From NCBI GenBank assembly GCA_040005915.1, contig JBDTYA010000062.1, positions 1 to 36,138 on the forward strand: a DNA stretch of 36,138 nt. Reading direction: 5' to 3'. Positions 15,607-23,402 of this stretch are shown in pieces; within the stretch, counting starts at the first letter, position 1, and every line of letters starts with the position of its first letter. A program made the translations under genes and the position numbers. The notes under the pieces were generated by a model, which saw nothing but the letters and a program-made list of their open reading frames with translations, was not told the DNA's origin and made no database searches. The stretch is from JAENVT01 sp040005915. Lineage in GTDB: Bacteria; Actinomycetota; Acidimicrobiia; Acidimicrobiales; Ilumatobacteraceae.

Positions 15607-16757
15607 ACGACAGCAACCCTGTTGGCGCGCAGGCGAGGGATGACTTCCTCGGCGAACAGCGTGAGGTTCTTGACGACCTTCCAGTGCGGCATGTCGCCCA
15701 GCGCCAGGTTCAGCGAGATCCTCGACACATCGGCTTCCAGCGCCCAGCAGGCGATCGAGTCGGCAACCTTCTCGGGCGAACCTGCAACGATGCGGTTGAC
15801 GGCCGTCAGGTCTTCCCAGTTGGCGTTACCGTGCACGTCGGGGCCCGACATCCGCTTGCGGAACTCGGGAACCGTGAGGTAGCCGGGCGGCATGAGGTAG
15901 CGGGGTGTCGTGCGCAGCGCGGTCTCGAAGAAGTACATGCAGTGCGGCATGAACTCCTCCTCGGCCTGCTTGTCGGTCTCGGCGACGTAGGCCATCACGC
16001 CAAAGGTCAGGTTCTTTCGATCCATCTCGTGGCCGTGATGAGCCAGGCGCTCGCGGTAGCGGTCGAAGACCTTCAGCTGCGCGCTGGTGGGGATGAACAC
16101 GACCGAGTATCCGAGGCCGAGCTCGGCTGCGAGTTCGACCGTCTCCTCCGACCCCGAGCCGACGATGTACGCCGGCGGGTGCGGCTTTTGATACGGCGTC
16201 GGCCACGGGTTGAGGTAGCGGTAGTTGTAGAACTCGCCCGAGTAGCCGATCGGTCCCGGTTCGGTCCATGCCTTGAGGATGACGTCGAGGCCTTCGCGGA
16301 ACCGGGCCCGGGCCGTCGCCGGGTTGACCGAGTTGGCCCAGTACTCCATGCCGGTGCCCAAGGGGAAGGCGACCTCGAGCCGGCCACCCGACATCACGTC
16401 GAGCATCGCGTACTCCTCGGCCAGCCGGTTGGGGTATTCGAAGTTCGGCGGCGTGCCGTACACGCCGATGCGGCACGAGGTCTGCGGGATGATGGCCGCC
16501 GCGGTGAGGTTGGGCGCGGCGTTCATCGTGAACTGGGTGTTGTGGTGCTCGTTGACGAACACGCCGTCGTAACCGAGTTTGTCGGCGAGCAACAGCTCGC
16601 TCCAGTACCGCTTGTACAGCTCGTGGCCCTGCACCGGGTCGAAGTTGCTGTTGGGGTAGTCGACCCACAGGGAATCGAACTTCTCGTGGCCGTCCGGCAG
16701 CGGCGCGTACGGCATGAGGTGGAAGAAGATGAACTCGAGTTGGTCGAGAGCGCTCAT
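15603..16757 (-). CDS. LLM-class (luciferase-like) flavin-dependent monooxygenase
   Basis: This 384-residue luciferase-fold protein belongs to the subgroup that begins with an FFHLMPYAPLPD strand and a long first loop. It has GVFVNEHHN (flavin-proximal His pair) near residue 65, EEYAMLDVMSGGRLEVAFPLG in the middle and PHPPAYIVGSGSEETVE later. It is clearly paralogous to the protein at 27548-28750 over the whole length. ATG 16757 overlaps the metallo-beta-lactamase stop (ATGA). Such enzymes need reduced flavin from a separate reductase, which is not visible in this window. It probably performs the oxygenation step of the transporter-linked pathway. Confidence 0.87.
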   Translation of the reverse strand: MSALDQLEFIFFHLMPYAPLPDGHEKFDSLWVDYPNSNFDPVQGHELYKRYWSELLLADKLGYDGVFVNEHHNTQFTMNAAPNLTAAAIIPQTSCRIGVYGTPPNFEYPNRLAEEYAMLDVMSGGRLEVAFPLGTGMEYWANSVNPATARARFREGLDVILKAWTEPGPIGYSGEFYNYRYLNPWPTPYQKPHPPAYIVGSGSEETVELAAELGLGYSVVFIPTSAQLKVFDRYRERLAHHGHEMDRKNLTFGVMAYVAETDKQAEEEFMPHCMYFFETALRTTPRYLMPPGYLTVPEFRKRMSGPDVHGNANWEDLTAVNRIVAGSPEKVADSIACWALEADVSRISLNLALGDMPHWKVVKNLTLFAEEVIPRLRANRVAVV

Positions 16758-17914
16758 GCGGGAGCTCGTGTCGTCTCAGTGGTGGCGGGACAGAGGGAGA
16801 ACTGATCGAGATCGACCCCACACACGACGTCTCCGTCGAAGGTCGATCTGGCACGCGCTTCCCATTGCTCCTCGGGGATCTCGCTGTCGCCGGGAACCAG
16901 GTGACTGAGCACCAGCGTCTTGACTCCCGCCCGTGAAGCGATCCTGCCGGCATCCTCCGGTGAGGTGTGCGATTCCGTGAGGTGGTTGATGATGTTGTCG
17001 CGGTTGGGCAGCTTGGCGACGCGTGCACGAACGAAGTCGAGGTCGATGACTTCGTGTACGAGGTAGTCGGCGCCCTCGGCGAGGCGCACGACGTTGTCGC
17101 ACGGCCCGGTGTCGCCGCTGAAGACCACAGAACCCGACGGCGTGTCGAAGCGATACGCGAGCGCGGGAAACACCGGGGCATGCTGCACGAGGATCGCGGT
17201 CACCCGCACACCGTTGTCGTCGAGCGGTGAGATCTCGACCGGCGCCATATCGGGCGCTGCGGTGGCCATCGACGCGCCGCTGGCCTCGACGCCGAGATCG
17301 ATGTCGGGCACGTAGCCGCCGTGGGCGACGCCGATCTCGTTCACGAACACGTTGGCGGTCACGTCGCTGCGAGCCTCGTCGGCGATGCGCACGTTGATGT
17401 TGTAGGCGAACGCCTGGAACAATTTGTCGGTCAGCCCGCGGATGCCGGGCGTCGGCGCATAGGGGAACAGCAACGGAACCGTCCGATCGGCCGGGTACGG
17501 GGCGATCGGCAAACCCGCTTCCCCGGGCCCGAACACATCGACGCGCTGCGTCGGCCAGAACCCCAACAACATGTTGATGTAGTCGATGACGTGGTCGCTG
17601 TGCAGGTGGGTGATGAAGATCGAACGGACCGTGCTGCCACCCTTGGGTCGGCGGTCCGGGTGCATCGAGATCCCCGACTGCCACGCGTGCCGGTGCACAC
17701 TCTCGCCGCAGTCGACGATGTACGCGACCTCACCGACGACGATGGCGTTGGAATATCCGCCGCGGGTCGCCTTCGGGTTCGAGGCGCCTGCGGTCCCGAG
17801 AAGGATCAGTCGTTCGTTGGCACCGGAGCGAAACGGCAGGCGCGTCGGGCCGGGCGCTGCCGTTGGGGCGTCGGTAGGAGTTGCGCGGCGAAGAACGTCG
17901 GATGCTTGGCACAT
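16754..17914 (-). CDS. Metallo-beta-lactamase-fold hydrolase (RNase Z-like class)
   Basis: The 386-residue product carries the zinc motif THLHSDH (His103, His105, Asp107, His108) and SGDTGP with its bridging Asp. A late VLSHLVPGD supplies the last His. The insertion pattern and the opening LILLGTAGASN are those of RNase Z/arylsulfatase-like hydrolases of small molecules rather than of true beta-lactamases. The first ~33 residues are a Pro/Ala/Thr-rich leader outside the fold. ATG 17914 is the only standard start codon before the fold begins, yet it sits in the loop of a long inverted repeat, and no ribosome-binding sequence lies at the usual distance. The stop overlaps the LLM start (ATGA). 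A lactone, sulfate ester or phosphoester substrate is possible. Confidence 0.83.
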   Translation of the reverse strand: MCQASDVLRRATPTDAPTAAPGPTRLPFRSGANERLILLGTAGASNPKATRGGYSNAIVVGEVAYIVDCGESVHRHAWQSGISMHPDRRPKGGSTVRSIFITHLHSDHVIDYINMLLGFWPTQRVDVFGPGEAGLPIAPYPADRTVPLLFPYAPTPGIRGLTDKLFQAFAYNINVRIADEARSDVTANVFVNEIGVAHGGYVPDIDLGVEASGASMATAAPDMAPVEISPLDDNGVRVTAILVQHAPVFPALAYRFDTPSGSVVFSGDTGPCDNVVRLAEGADYLVHEVIDLDFVRARVAKLPNRDNIINHLTESHTSPEDAGRIASRAGVKTLVLSHLVPGDSEIPEEQWEARARSTFDGDVVCGVDLDQFSLCPATTETTRAPA

Positions 17915-17939
17915 GTTCTTCGCCGGCGCGAACTCCTAC
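17874..17939. repeat. Long inverted repeat with the MBL start codon in its loop
   Basis: The left arm 17874-17896 (23 bases) pairs with the right arm 17915-17939 (25 bases), every base of the left arm matching, with two single-base bulges on the right arm. The 18-base loop 17897-17914 is exactly the first six codons of the metallo-beta-lactamase gene on the minus strand. One arm contains the stop codon of the upstream PEP-utilising gene and an AGGAG. The other is codons 7-14 of the downstream gene. In the minus-strand mRNA this would be a very stable hairpin that could block or gate translation, act as an RNase processing site, or reduce read-through. There is no T-run, so a classical terminator is unlikely. 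Confidence 0.8.
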
Positions 17940-19603
17940 AGTTCGCGACCGTCGAGGTAGACGACGCCCTTGATGCCGTCGACCGTGATGGTCTGCCCGC
18001 TGGTGATACGTGACGTGCCGTCGACCGAACCGACGACCGCCGGGATGTTGAACTCGCGGGCGACGATTGCACAGTGGCTCATCACGCCACCGACATCGGA
18101 GACGACGGCCCCGGCGATCGAGAACATCGGGACCCACGGCGGCAGGGTCATCTCGCAGACCATGATCTCGCCGTCCTCGAGGTCGGACGCCTCGTCGAGC
18201 GAGCGGACTACGCGGGCGACGCCGCGATAGATGCCCGGCGAACCGGCGACGCCGTCGATGACGTCGGGGTCCTGCTCGCCTTCGGCCGGAGGCTTGATGC
18301 CGAGAAGGCGGGTGACGAGCGCATCCATGAACGGGTCGACGAAGCCGCCCGGCTGCGGCGGCGGCGGCGGGGTACCGAGTGCGCCGGGAGGAGAGGCTTT
18401 CGCTGCAGCCTTGACCGATGCCTTGCGCTTCGTGACGGTGGCACGCCGATCGCCCCCGTTCGAGAGCGCCTCGCGGACCTCGTCGCGATGCAGGTAGAAG
18501 ACATCGCTGCGATCGTCGATCACGCCATCCCGAGCGAGTGCGTCGCCCACTGCGAGGACGAACGTGCGCAGCAGGACGACACCCATCTGGTCGATGTAGA
18601 ACGCATGGTCCTCCGTCAGCGGGACGGCGTACTGCGCCGCCTCGTAGAGCTCGTCGAACTCGGCGAGCTTTTCGGGGTCGACGCTGAGCTTGGCGCGGAT
18701 CTTGCCGGTGAGGTCTTCACGGTGCTTCACGGCACGCTCGTACTGGATCATCGGATCGTCTGCGTCGGACATGTTGATGTACCGGGCGATGTTGCCCAGC
18801 GGGATCGACGGGTTCTCGCGCCACGGCACGTCGGCGATGTCGTAGACAGCATCGCTGCGCCATCCGAAGTCGAAGAGGTACTCGTTCAACTGATCGAGAA
18901 ACGCGCGACCCTCCTCGGTTTGGCCGAGCTTCTTGGCCAGGTCGCGCGGATGGTTCTCGTCGAACAGCTTGTGCATGGTGGGGCTGCCGCGGACGACTCG
19001 GCTGAGCCGCCACAGACCGTGCGCGGCGTCGACCGGGCGTGTGTGGTGACCCTGGAGGATCTGGTACGCCTCGGTGGGGTCATCGGGCTGCATGACCTCG
19101 GCGTAGAAGTCGCTCAGCTTCGCGCCGGAGAGCAAGGCGAAGTTGATGTGGCCGTGGACGTACCACATCTCGGTCATCCACTCGGTCATGTCGTCGAACT
19201 TGGACAGCAGTTCAGCGTTGCTCATGCCGGTGTAGTCAGCCGTGCGCTCGGCCTCGTTGCGCGTGCGGATCATCGGCAACCACTCGTTGGTCCAACGCTT
19301 GCCGACGAGCGGCACCTTCTTGTCGAGCGTGTCGAGGTAACGGGTCATGCGGTCGTCGATCACGGCCTGATCTGGATGCGGATGAAATGCCATGTAGAAG
19401 TAGTGGTTGATGGCCTGGTTCGAGGCGACGATCGGGCAGTCGTACTCCTCCTGGGCCTTGGTGAAGCCGACAGCCAGCGTCGACATCACCAGGTCTTGCG
19501 ACAATGGAGCCATTGGCCGCGGCGCGTGCATCTTGTCGAAAGCCCAGAAGCCCTCGATCTCATCCGGCCCCGGAAACGTCACCTGCTCGGCAGTATCAGT
19601 CAT
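17936..19603 (-). CDS. PEP-utilising-enzyme mobile (phosphohistidine) domain protein, second copy
   Basis: The 555-residue paralogue of the gene at 6641-8362. The C-terminal swivelling domain begins around residue 451 (GVAGSPGIYRGVARV), and its catalytic His is His510 in DVGGVMSHCAIVAREFNIPAVVG, split here for reading. The N-terminal helical region shares FGWR at 246-249 and EDHAFYID at 331-338 with its paralogue, both displaced by exactly 20 residues. Between the two parts is a Lys/Ala/Pro-rich flexible linker (about 391-420, with a run of five Pro) that the first copy lacks. It suits a domain that must swing between two active sites. No ATP-grasp domain is present. ATG 19603 has GGGGG upstream. 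The gene is in the transporter-linked operon, between the MetE-like and metallo-beta-lactamase genes. Confidence 0.8.
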   Translation of the reverse strand: MTDTAEQVTFPGPDEIEGFWAFDKMHAPRPMAPLSQDLVMSTLAVGFTKAQEEYDCPIVASNQAINHYFYMAFHPHPDQAVIDDRMTRYLDTLDKKVPLVGKRWTNEWLPMIRTRNEAERTADYTGMSNAELLSKFDDMTEWMTEMWYVHGHINFALLSGAKLSDFYAEVMQPDDPTEAYQILQGHHTRPVDAAHGLWRLSRVVRGSPTMHKLFDENHPRDLAKKLGQTEEGRAFLDQLNEYLFDFGWRSDAVYDIADVPWRENPSIPLGNIARYINMSDADDPMIQYERAVKHREDLTGKIRAKLSVDPEKLAEFDELYEAAQYAVPLTEDHAFYIDQMGVVLLRTFVLAVGDALARDGVIDDRSDVFYLHRDEVREALSNGGDRRATVTKRKASVKAAAKASPPGALGTPPPPPQPGGFVDPFMDALVTRLLGIKPPAEGEQDPDVIDGVAGSPGIYRGVARVVRSLDEASDLEDGEIMVCEMTLPPWVPMFSIAGAVVSDVGGVMSHCAIVAREFNIPAVVGSVDGTSRITSGQTITVDGIKGVVYLDGREL

Positions 19604-19629
19604 TCCATACCCCCATGTGGTGTTGATGA

Positions 19630-19651
19630 CGGTGCGGGACCCCAGGCACCG
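19630..19651. other. Stem-loop between MetE-like and PEP-utilising genes
   Basis: CGGTGC at 19630-19635 is complementary to GCACCG at 19646-19651 with a ten-base loop that has its own weak GGG/CCC pairing. It lies in the 72-base gap between two minus-strand genes. It could be an RNA processing or attenuation element. No T-run follows, so termination would need Rho. Confidence 0.4.
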
Positions 19652-19675
19652 CAACGTGACGAATTGTAGTGCTGC

Positions 19676-20830
19676 TCAGCCCCAGAGTTTCTTGCTGGCG
19701 ATTTCCGCACCTTCGGCGAGGGCCTTGAACTTCGGCCAGACGACGGTCGGGTGCACCTCGGGTGCGTAGCTGGCCCGCGACGAGAAGCCGCAGTCGGCCC
19801 CGGCGATGACGTTCTCTTTGCCGACGATCGAGGCGTAGTTGCAGATGAACTCGGCGATCAGTTCGGGGTGCTCGACGTAGTTGTTGGCATGGCCGAGGAG
19901 ACCAGGGATCAGGATCTTGTCGTCGGGCACGCCGACCTCTTCGAGCTGGCGCCACTCGTGCATGTGCCGCGGGTTCATGACCTCGAACGAGTACGCCTGG
20001 GCGTTGATCTGGAAGGTGTACTCGAGCGCGCTCTTCAACGGGATGTCGGTCAGGCGTGGACCATGGTTCAGTCCGTAACACGTGTGGTGGCGGATGCGAT
20101 CCTCGGGAATGCCGCGCAAGGCATGGTTGAGGGCGGCGACGTGAATGTCGGCGGCGCGATGACGGTTCTCGAGGCTCTCGGCCGGATCGCCGAGCATGTC
20201 GATCAGCCACGGGTCGTCGACCTGCAGGATGAAGCCGGCTTCCACGATGCCGAGGTACTCCTCGCGCATCGCCTCGCCGACGGCCTCGAGGTACTCCTCG
20301 TCGTCCTTGTAGTAGTCGTTCCTCCCGAAGCCGTTGGGACCGCAGGCCGGCATGAAGATGTCGGCGATGTCGAGGCCTTCGCACGCCGCCTTGAGGTTGT
20401 CGATGTCGATCTGCAACAGCTCCTGGCCGGTGTAGGTGATCGGGCCCTTGGCGATGATGCGGCGCAACGGGCTGACGGCCGACGAGTACTTCTTGAAGTA
20501 CTCGGTGTAGTACTCGGGGAACATGTCGAACTCGGCCTGCCACGACGGCGCCAACTTCGAGTCGCCGGTGTCTACGACGAATCCGCCGAGGCGGTCCTTG
20601 ACGTAGCCGAGGAAGCTGACCTTGCTCATCTCGCCATCGGCGACGATGTCGATGCCGGAATCGACCTGCTGACCGACCCGTTCTTTGACAGCGTCAGCGA
20701 TCTCGCGATCGAGTGCCTCGGCGTCGTACGGCCGGGCGTGCTCGCGCTCCTTCATGATGTCGAGGAGCGAGTGCGGCCTCGCCAGGCTGCCGACGTGAGT
20801 CGTGAGAATTCGATCGGTGCTCTGCTTCAT
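19676..20830 (-). CDS. MetE C-terminal-domain-like methyltransferase / thiol transferase
   Basis: This 384-residue protein matches only the C-terminal catalytic barrel of cobalamin-independent methionine synthase (MetE, about 750 residues). It starts with TTHVGSLARP, typical of stand-alone members, and keeps the zinc ligands: His249 and Cys251 in RHHTCYG, a likely Glu283 in YSFEVMN and Cys347 in GADCGFSSR. Stand-alone members include methylcobalamin:homocysteine methyltransferases, epoxyalkane:coenzyme M transferase and several uncharacterised catabolic proteins. Without the N-terminal half it is unlikely to be ordinary methionine synthase. ATG 20830 starts 90 bases after the livF stop. Linked to the transporter and oxygenases, it may remove or add a methyl or thiol group on a degradation intermediate. 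Confidence 0.82.
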   Translation of the reverse strand: MKQSTDRILTTHVGSLARPHSLLDIMKEREHARPYDAEALDREIADAVKERVGQQVDSGIDIVADGEMSKVSFLGYVKDRLGGFVVDTGDSKLAPSWQAEFDMFPEYYTEYFKKYSSAVSPLRRIIAKGPITYTGQELLQIDIDNLKAACEGLDIADIFMPACGPNGFGRNDYYKDDEEYLEAVGEAMREEYLGIVEAGFILQVDDPWLIDMLGDPAESLENRHRAADIHVAALNHALRGIPEDRIRHHTCYGLNHGPRLTDIPLKSALEYTFQINAQAYSFEVMNPRHMHEWRQLEEVGVPDDKILIPGLLGHANNYVEHPELIAEFICNYASIVGKENVIAGADCGFSSRASYAPEVHPTVVWPKFKALAEGAEIASKKLWG

Positions 20831-20896
20831 GGTTCTCCCAAGAGGTCGTGTCGGCGATTGATTGTTTCACAGAGCGTCGGCGACCCGACGACTCGC

Positions 20897-20913
20897 GTTC
20901 GCCACCGGCGAAC
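20897..20913. terminator. Stem-loop just after livF
   Basis: GTTCGCC and GGCGAAC form a perfect 7-bp stem with a three-base loop, starting eight bases after the livF stop on the minus strand. There is no T-run, so it is at best a Rho-assisted or partial terminator, or a 3' stabilising hairpin that lets transporter mRNA levels differ from the downstream catabolic genes. Confidence 0.4.
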
Positions 20914-20920
20914 CCGAATG

Positions 20921-21652
20921 TCAGCCCGTACCGGCGCCCTGATCGCGCAACAGGTAAGCGGAATGCAGCAGCTCCGGCCGCTCGGTGAGCTCGGCGGCAG
21001 AGCCGCTGTATCGAACCCGTCCGCCCTCGAGCACATACGCAGCGTTGGCCAACGACAGGGCCACATGGGCGAACTGTTCGATCAGCAGCACGCCGACGCC
21101 GGCGGCAGCCACCTCGGCCAACGTCGGTACGAGTCGTTTGACGACGATCGGGGCAAGCCCGAGCGACAGCTCGTCGACCAGCAACACCTTCGGCCGCGAG
21201 ACCAGCGCCTGCGCCAGCACCACCATCTGTTGCTCGCCGCCCGACAGCGACCGGCCATGCACCGTCCAACGCTTCTCGAGCTCGGGGAACAAGGACAACG
21301 TGTACGCCAAGCCGTCGCTGGCGGCACGCTTTCCGAGCGAGTAGATGGCCACGCGCATGTTCTCTTCGACCGTCAGTTGCGGCAGCAGGCGTCGACCCTC
21401 GGGGACGACGGACACCCCGGCGGCGCGGATGCGGTCGGGCCTGCTGTTGGCCAGGTTCTTGCCCTCGAGGTTGATCCAACCCTTGGTGACACGGGCCAGC
21501 CCGGCACACGCCAGGGCAAGGCTCGACTTGCCCGCACCGTTGGGACCGAGGATGGTGGTGACCTCCCCCGGCGGCACCTCGATCGAGACGTCGTGAACCA
21601 CGTTGCGTGGACCGCGGGCGACCGAGACGTTGTCGATGGACAGCGTTGCCAT
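20921..21652 (-). CDS. livF: ABC transporter ATP-binding protein, LivF type
   Basis: This is a 243-residue ATPase subunit of a branched-chain-amino-acid-type importer. Walker A GPNGAGKSS, signature LSGGEQQ, Walker B VLLVDELSLGLAP and the LivF-typical LGLAPIVV stretch are all intact. The protein is cytoplasmic and pairs with LivG. ATG 21652 shares a TGATG overlap with the livG stop. It is the last transporter gene. A hairpin and 90 bases separate it from the MetE-like gene. In Actinobacteria such systems often import aromatic or other carboxylates or amides rather than leucine, so the symbol denotes family, not substrate. Confidence 0.93.
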   Translation of the reverse strand: MATLSIDNVSVARGPRNVVHDVSIEVPPGEVTTILGPNGAGKSSLALACAGLARVTKGWINLEGKNLANSRPDRIRAAGVSVVPEGRRLLPQLTVEENMRVAIYSLGKRAASDGLAYTLSLFPELEKRWTVHGRSLSGGEQQMVVLAQALVSRPKVLLVDELSLGLAPIVVKRLVPTLAEVAAAGVGVLLIEQFAHVALSLANAAYVLEGGRVRYSGSAAELTERPELLHSAYLLRDQGAGTG

Positions 21653-22371
21653 CAGGCCACCTCCTCCGTGCCGAGGTACGCCTTCATGACCTTCGGATCG
21701 CGAAGCACCTCGCCCGTGGGGCCGTCGGCGAGGAGGCGCCCGAAGTCGAGGACGGCGCTCCAGTCGCAGCACGCCTGGACCAGGCTCATGTCGTGGTCGA
21801 CCAGGATGACCGTGGCCCCGACACGGTCGGGGATGTTGCGGATGATGCGGCCGAGCTGTGCCGTCTCCGCATCGGGGAGACCGGCGGCGGGCTCGTCGAG
21901 CAGGATCAACTTCGGCTGACCGACGACCGCCCGGGCCACCTCGATGAACCGCCGCTCCTTGGCACCGAGGGTGCGGACGAGCCGATGGGCGACATCGGTG
22001 AGACCGACGAACTCCAGCGCCTCGTCGACCGCCGTGGTGCGGCCGGCCTTGCCGCGGTCGTCGCTGTGCTCGAACACCGTGGCGACGTTCTCGAAGACCG
22101 TGAGCTTCTCGATGGCCTGCTCGGTCTGGAAGGTTCGTCGCAGTCCCCATCGGGCGCGCCGGAAGCTGGCGAGTGCCAAGAGGTCTTGGCCCATCGCATC
22201 GATGCGTCCGCTCCGGGGCCTGACGAAGCCCGACAACACGTTGAAGAACGTGGTCTTGCCTGCGCCGTTGGGTCCGATGAGCCCACACGTGCCCTCAGGG
22301 AACTGGACGGTCATCTGGTCCAGCGAGACGACGCCGCCGAAATGAACCGAGAGTCCTTCGACGTTGATCAC
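21652..22371 (-). CDS. livG: ABC transporter ATP-binding protein, LivG type
   Basis: The second ATPase subunit has 239 residues. Walker A GPNGAGKT is at 33-40, the Q-loop is at Gln82, Walker B LILLDEP at 156-162 has Glu160, and the switch His is His193. The C-loop reads LGAKERR (135-141) instead of LSGGQ. Degenerate C-loops are common in LivG proteins, so this need not mean inactivity. GTG 22371 shares GTGA with the livM stop. The protein partners LivF beneath the LivH-LivM membrane pair. Confidence 0.92.
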   Translation of the reverse strand: MINVEGLSVHFGGVVSLDQMTVQFPEGTCGLIGPNGAGKTTFFNVLSGFVRPRSGRIDAMGQDLLALASFRRARWGLRRTFQTEQAIEKLTVFENVATVFEHSDDRGKAGRTTAVDEALEFVGLTDVAHRLVRTLGAKERRFIEVARAVVGQPKLILLDEPAAGLPDAETAQLGRIIRNIPDRVGATVILVDHDMSLVQACCDWSAVLDFGRLLADGPTGEVLRDPKVMKAYLGTEEVA

Positions 22372-23402
22372 GCTTCGATGCCCTTCTTCTCGGCAGCCCT
22401 CGTGTTCTGGATCAGGTTGACCAGCAGGCCGAGCCCGAACAGCGACAGCGAGAAGCGGGTCCAGAACTGGTGACCGATGACGTTCTGGGTGAGGAACTTC
22501 AGCAGGCACGTGGCGAAGAACGCGCCGAGCAGACCACCCCACAGGCTGTAGATGCCGCCCATGATGACGACGGCGATGAGGAAGATCGCCGACTGGCGGT
22601 TGAAGGCGTCGATGCTCATCCCTTTGGGTACGGTGCCGGCGTAGAGGCCGCCGGCGACGCCTGCCATGAACGCCGCGAGAGCGAAGGCCCACAGCTTGTA
22701 GCGGGTCACGTCGATACCGGCGGCCAGCGCCGCGGCCTCGCTCTGGCGGATCGATGCCCATGCCCGGCCGGGCTTGCGCGACAGCACGTACGACGCCAGC
22801 ATGAACATGATGAAAGCGGCCACGACGATGAACCGGTAGTAGCCGGTGTCGGTGATGGCGATCGATGGGCGGCGGGTCGGTTTGATGTCGCTGAGCGACA
22901 CGACGACGCCCTTGAAACCGGAGCCGCCGTTGGCGAACTTGGTCTGGCCCAACACGATCTCCATCCCTGCGGCCAGCATCAGGGTGACCAAGGCGAGGTA
23001 GAGCCCGCTGACCCGCAGCGCGGGGAGGCCGATGAGCACGCCGATCACCGCGGCGACAAGGCCTCCGATGACCAGCAGGATGGGAAACGGCAACGTCGTC
23101 GCGAAGGCCAGGCGGATAGTGACCCAACAGCCGATGCCATACGAGGCCACTTGGCCGAGAGAGACCAGACCGACACGGCCGTACAGCAAGCCGGCGCTGG
23201 CCGCAACGATCGAATACACAGCCATCTGCGAGAAGTTGGCCACCCAGAACGCGTCGAAGAACCCCGGCAGAGCGAACAGGGCGAGCGCCAGGACGATGAC
23301 GACGGCAGCGGGCTCGAAGACCCGGTTGCCGGTCAGCCGAGCCAGCGGCGACCGCTTCGGAGCGGGCTCGGTGGCGACGGGAGGTGTCGCGATGACGGTC
23401 AT
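22368..23402 (-). CDS. livM: ABC transporter permease, LivM type
   Basis: This is a 344-residue membrane permease with roughly ten hydrophobic segments. Family blocks include SLGQVASYGIGCW near the cytoplasmic entry, GLPALRVSGLYLALVTL and RKPGRAWASIRQSEAAALAAGID, the coupling-helix (EAA-like) region that contacts the ATPase. A short Pro/Ala-rich N-terminus precedes the first helix. ATG 23402 shares ATGA with the livH stop, and its stop overlaps livG. Confidence 0.92.
   Translation of the reverse strand: MTVIATPPVATEPAPKRSPLARLTGNRVFEPAAVVIVLALALFALPGFFDAFWVANFSQMAVYSIVAASAGLLYGRVGLVSLGQVASYGIGCWVTIRLAFATTLPFPILLVIGGLVAAVIGVLIGLPALRVSGLYLALVTLMLAAGMEIVLGQTKFANGGSGFKGVVVSLSDIKPTRRPSIAITDTGYYRFIVVAAFIMFMLASYVLSRKPGRAWASIRQSEAAALAAGIDVTRYKLWAFALAAFMAGVAGGLYAGTVPKGMSIDAFNRQSAIFLIAVVIMGGIYSLWGGLLGAFFATCLLKFLTQNVIGHQFWTRFSLSLFGLGLLVNLIQNTRAAEKKGIEA

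Noticed and set aside
18074..19669. Long plus-strand frame opposite the PEP-utilising gene
   Set aside because: The minus-strand gene has a conserved phosphohistidine domain and a normal start. The opposite frame has no motif or ribosome-binding site.
19751..21919. Very long open frame on the plus strand, opposite livF, livG and the MetE-like gene
   Set aside because: It is antisense to genes with intact family motifs, contains no recognisable domain and reads as the low-complexity Arg/Val/Asp-rich shadow typical of high-G+C DNA.
21652..22371. Inactive LivG because of a degenerate ABC signature
   Set aside because: Walker A, Walker B, Q-loop and switch His are intact, and non-canonical C-loops are common in LivG proteins.
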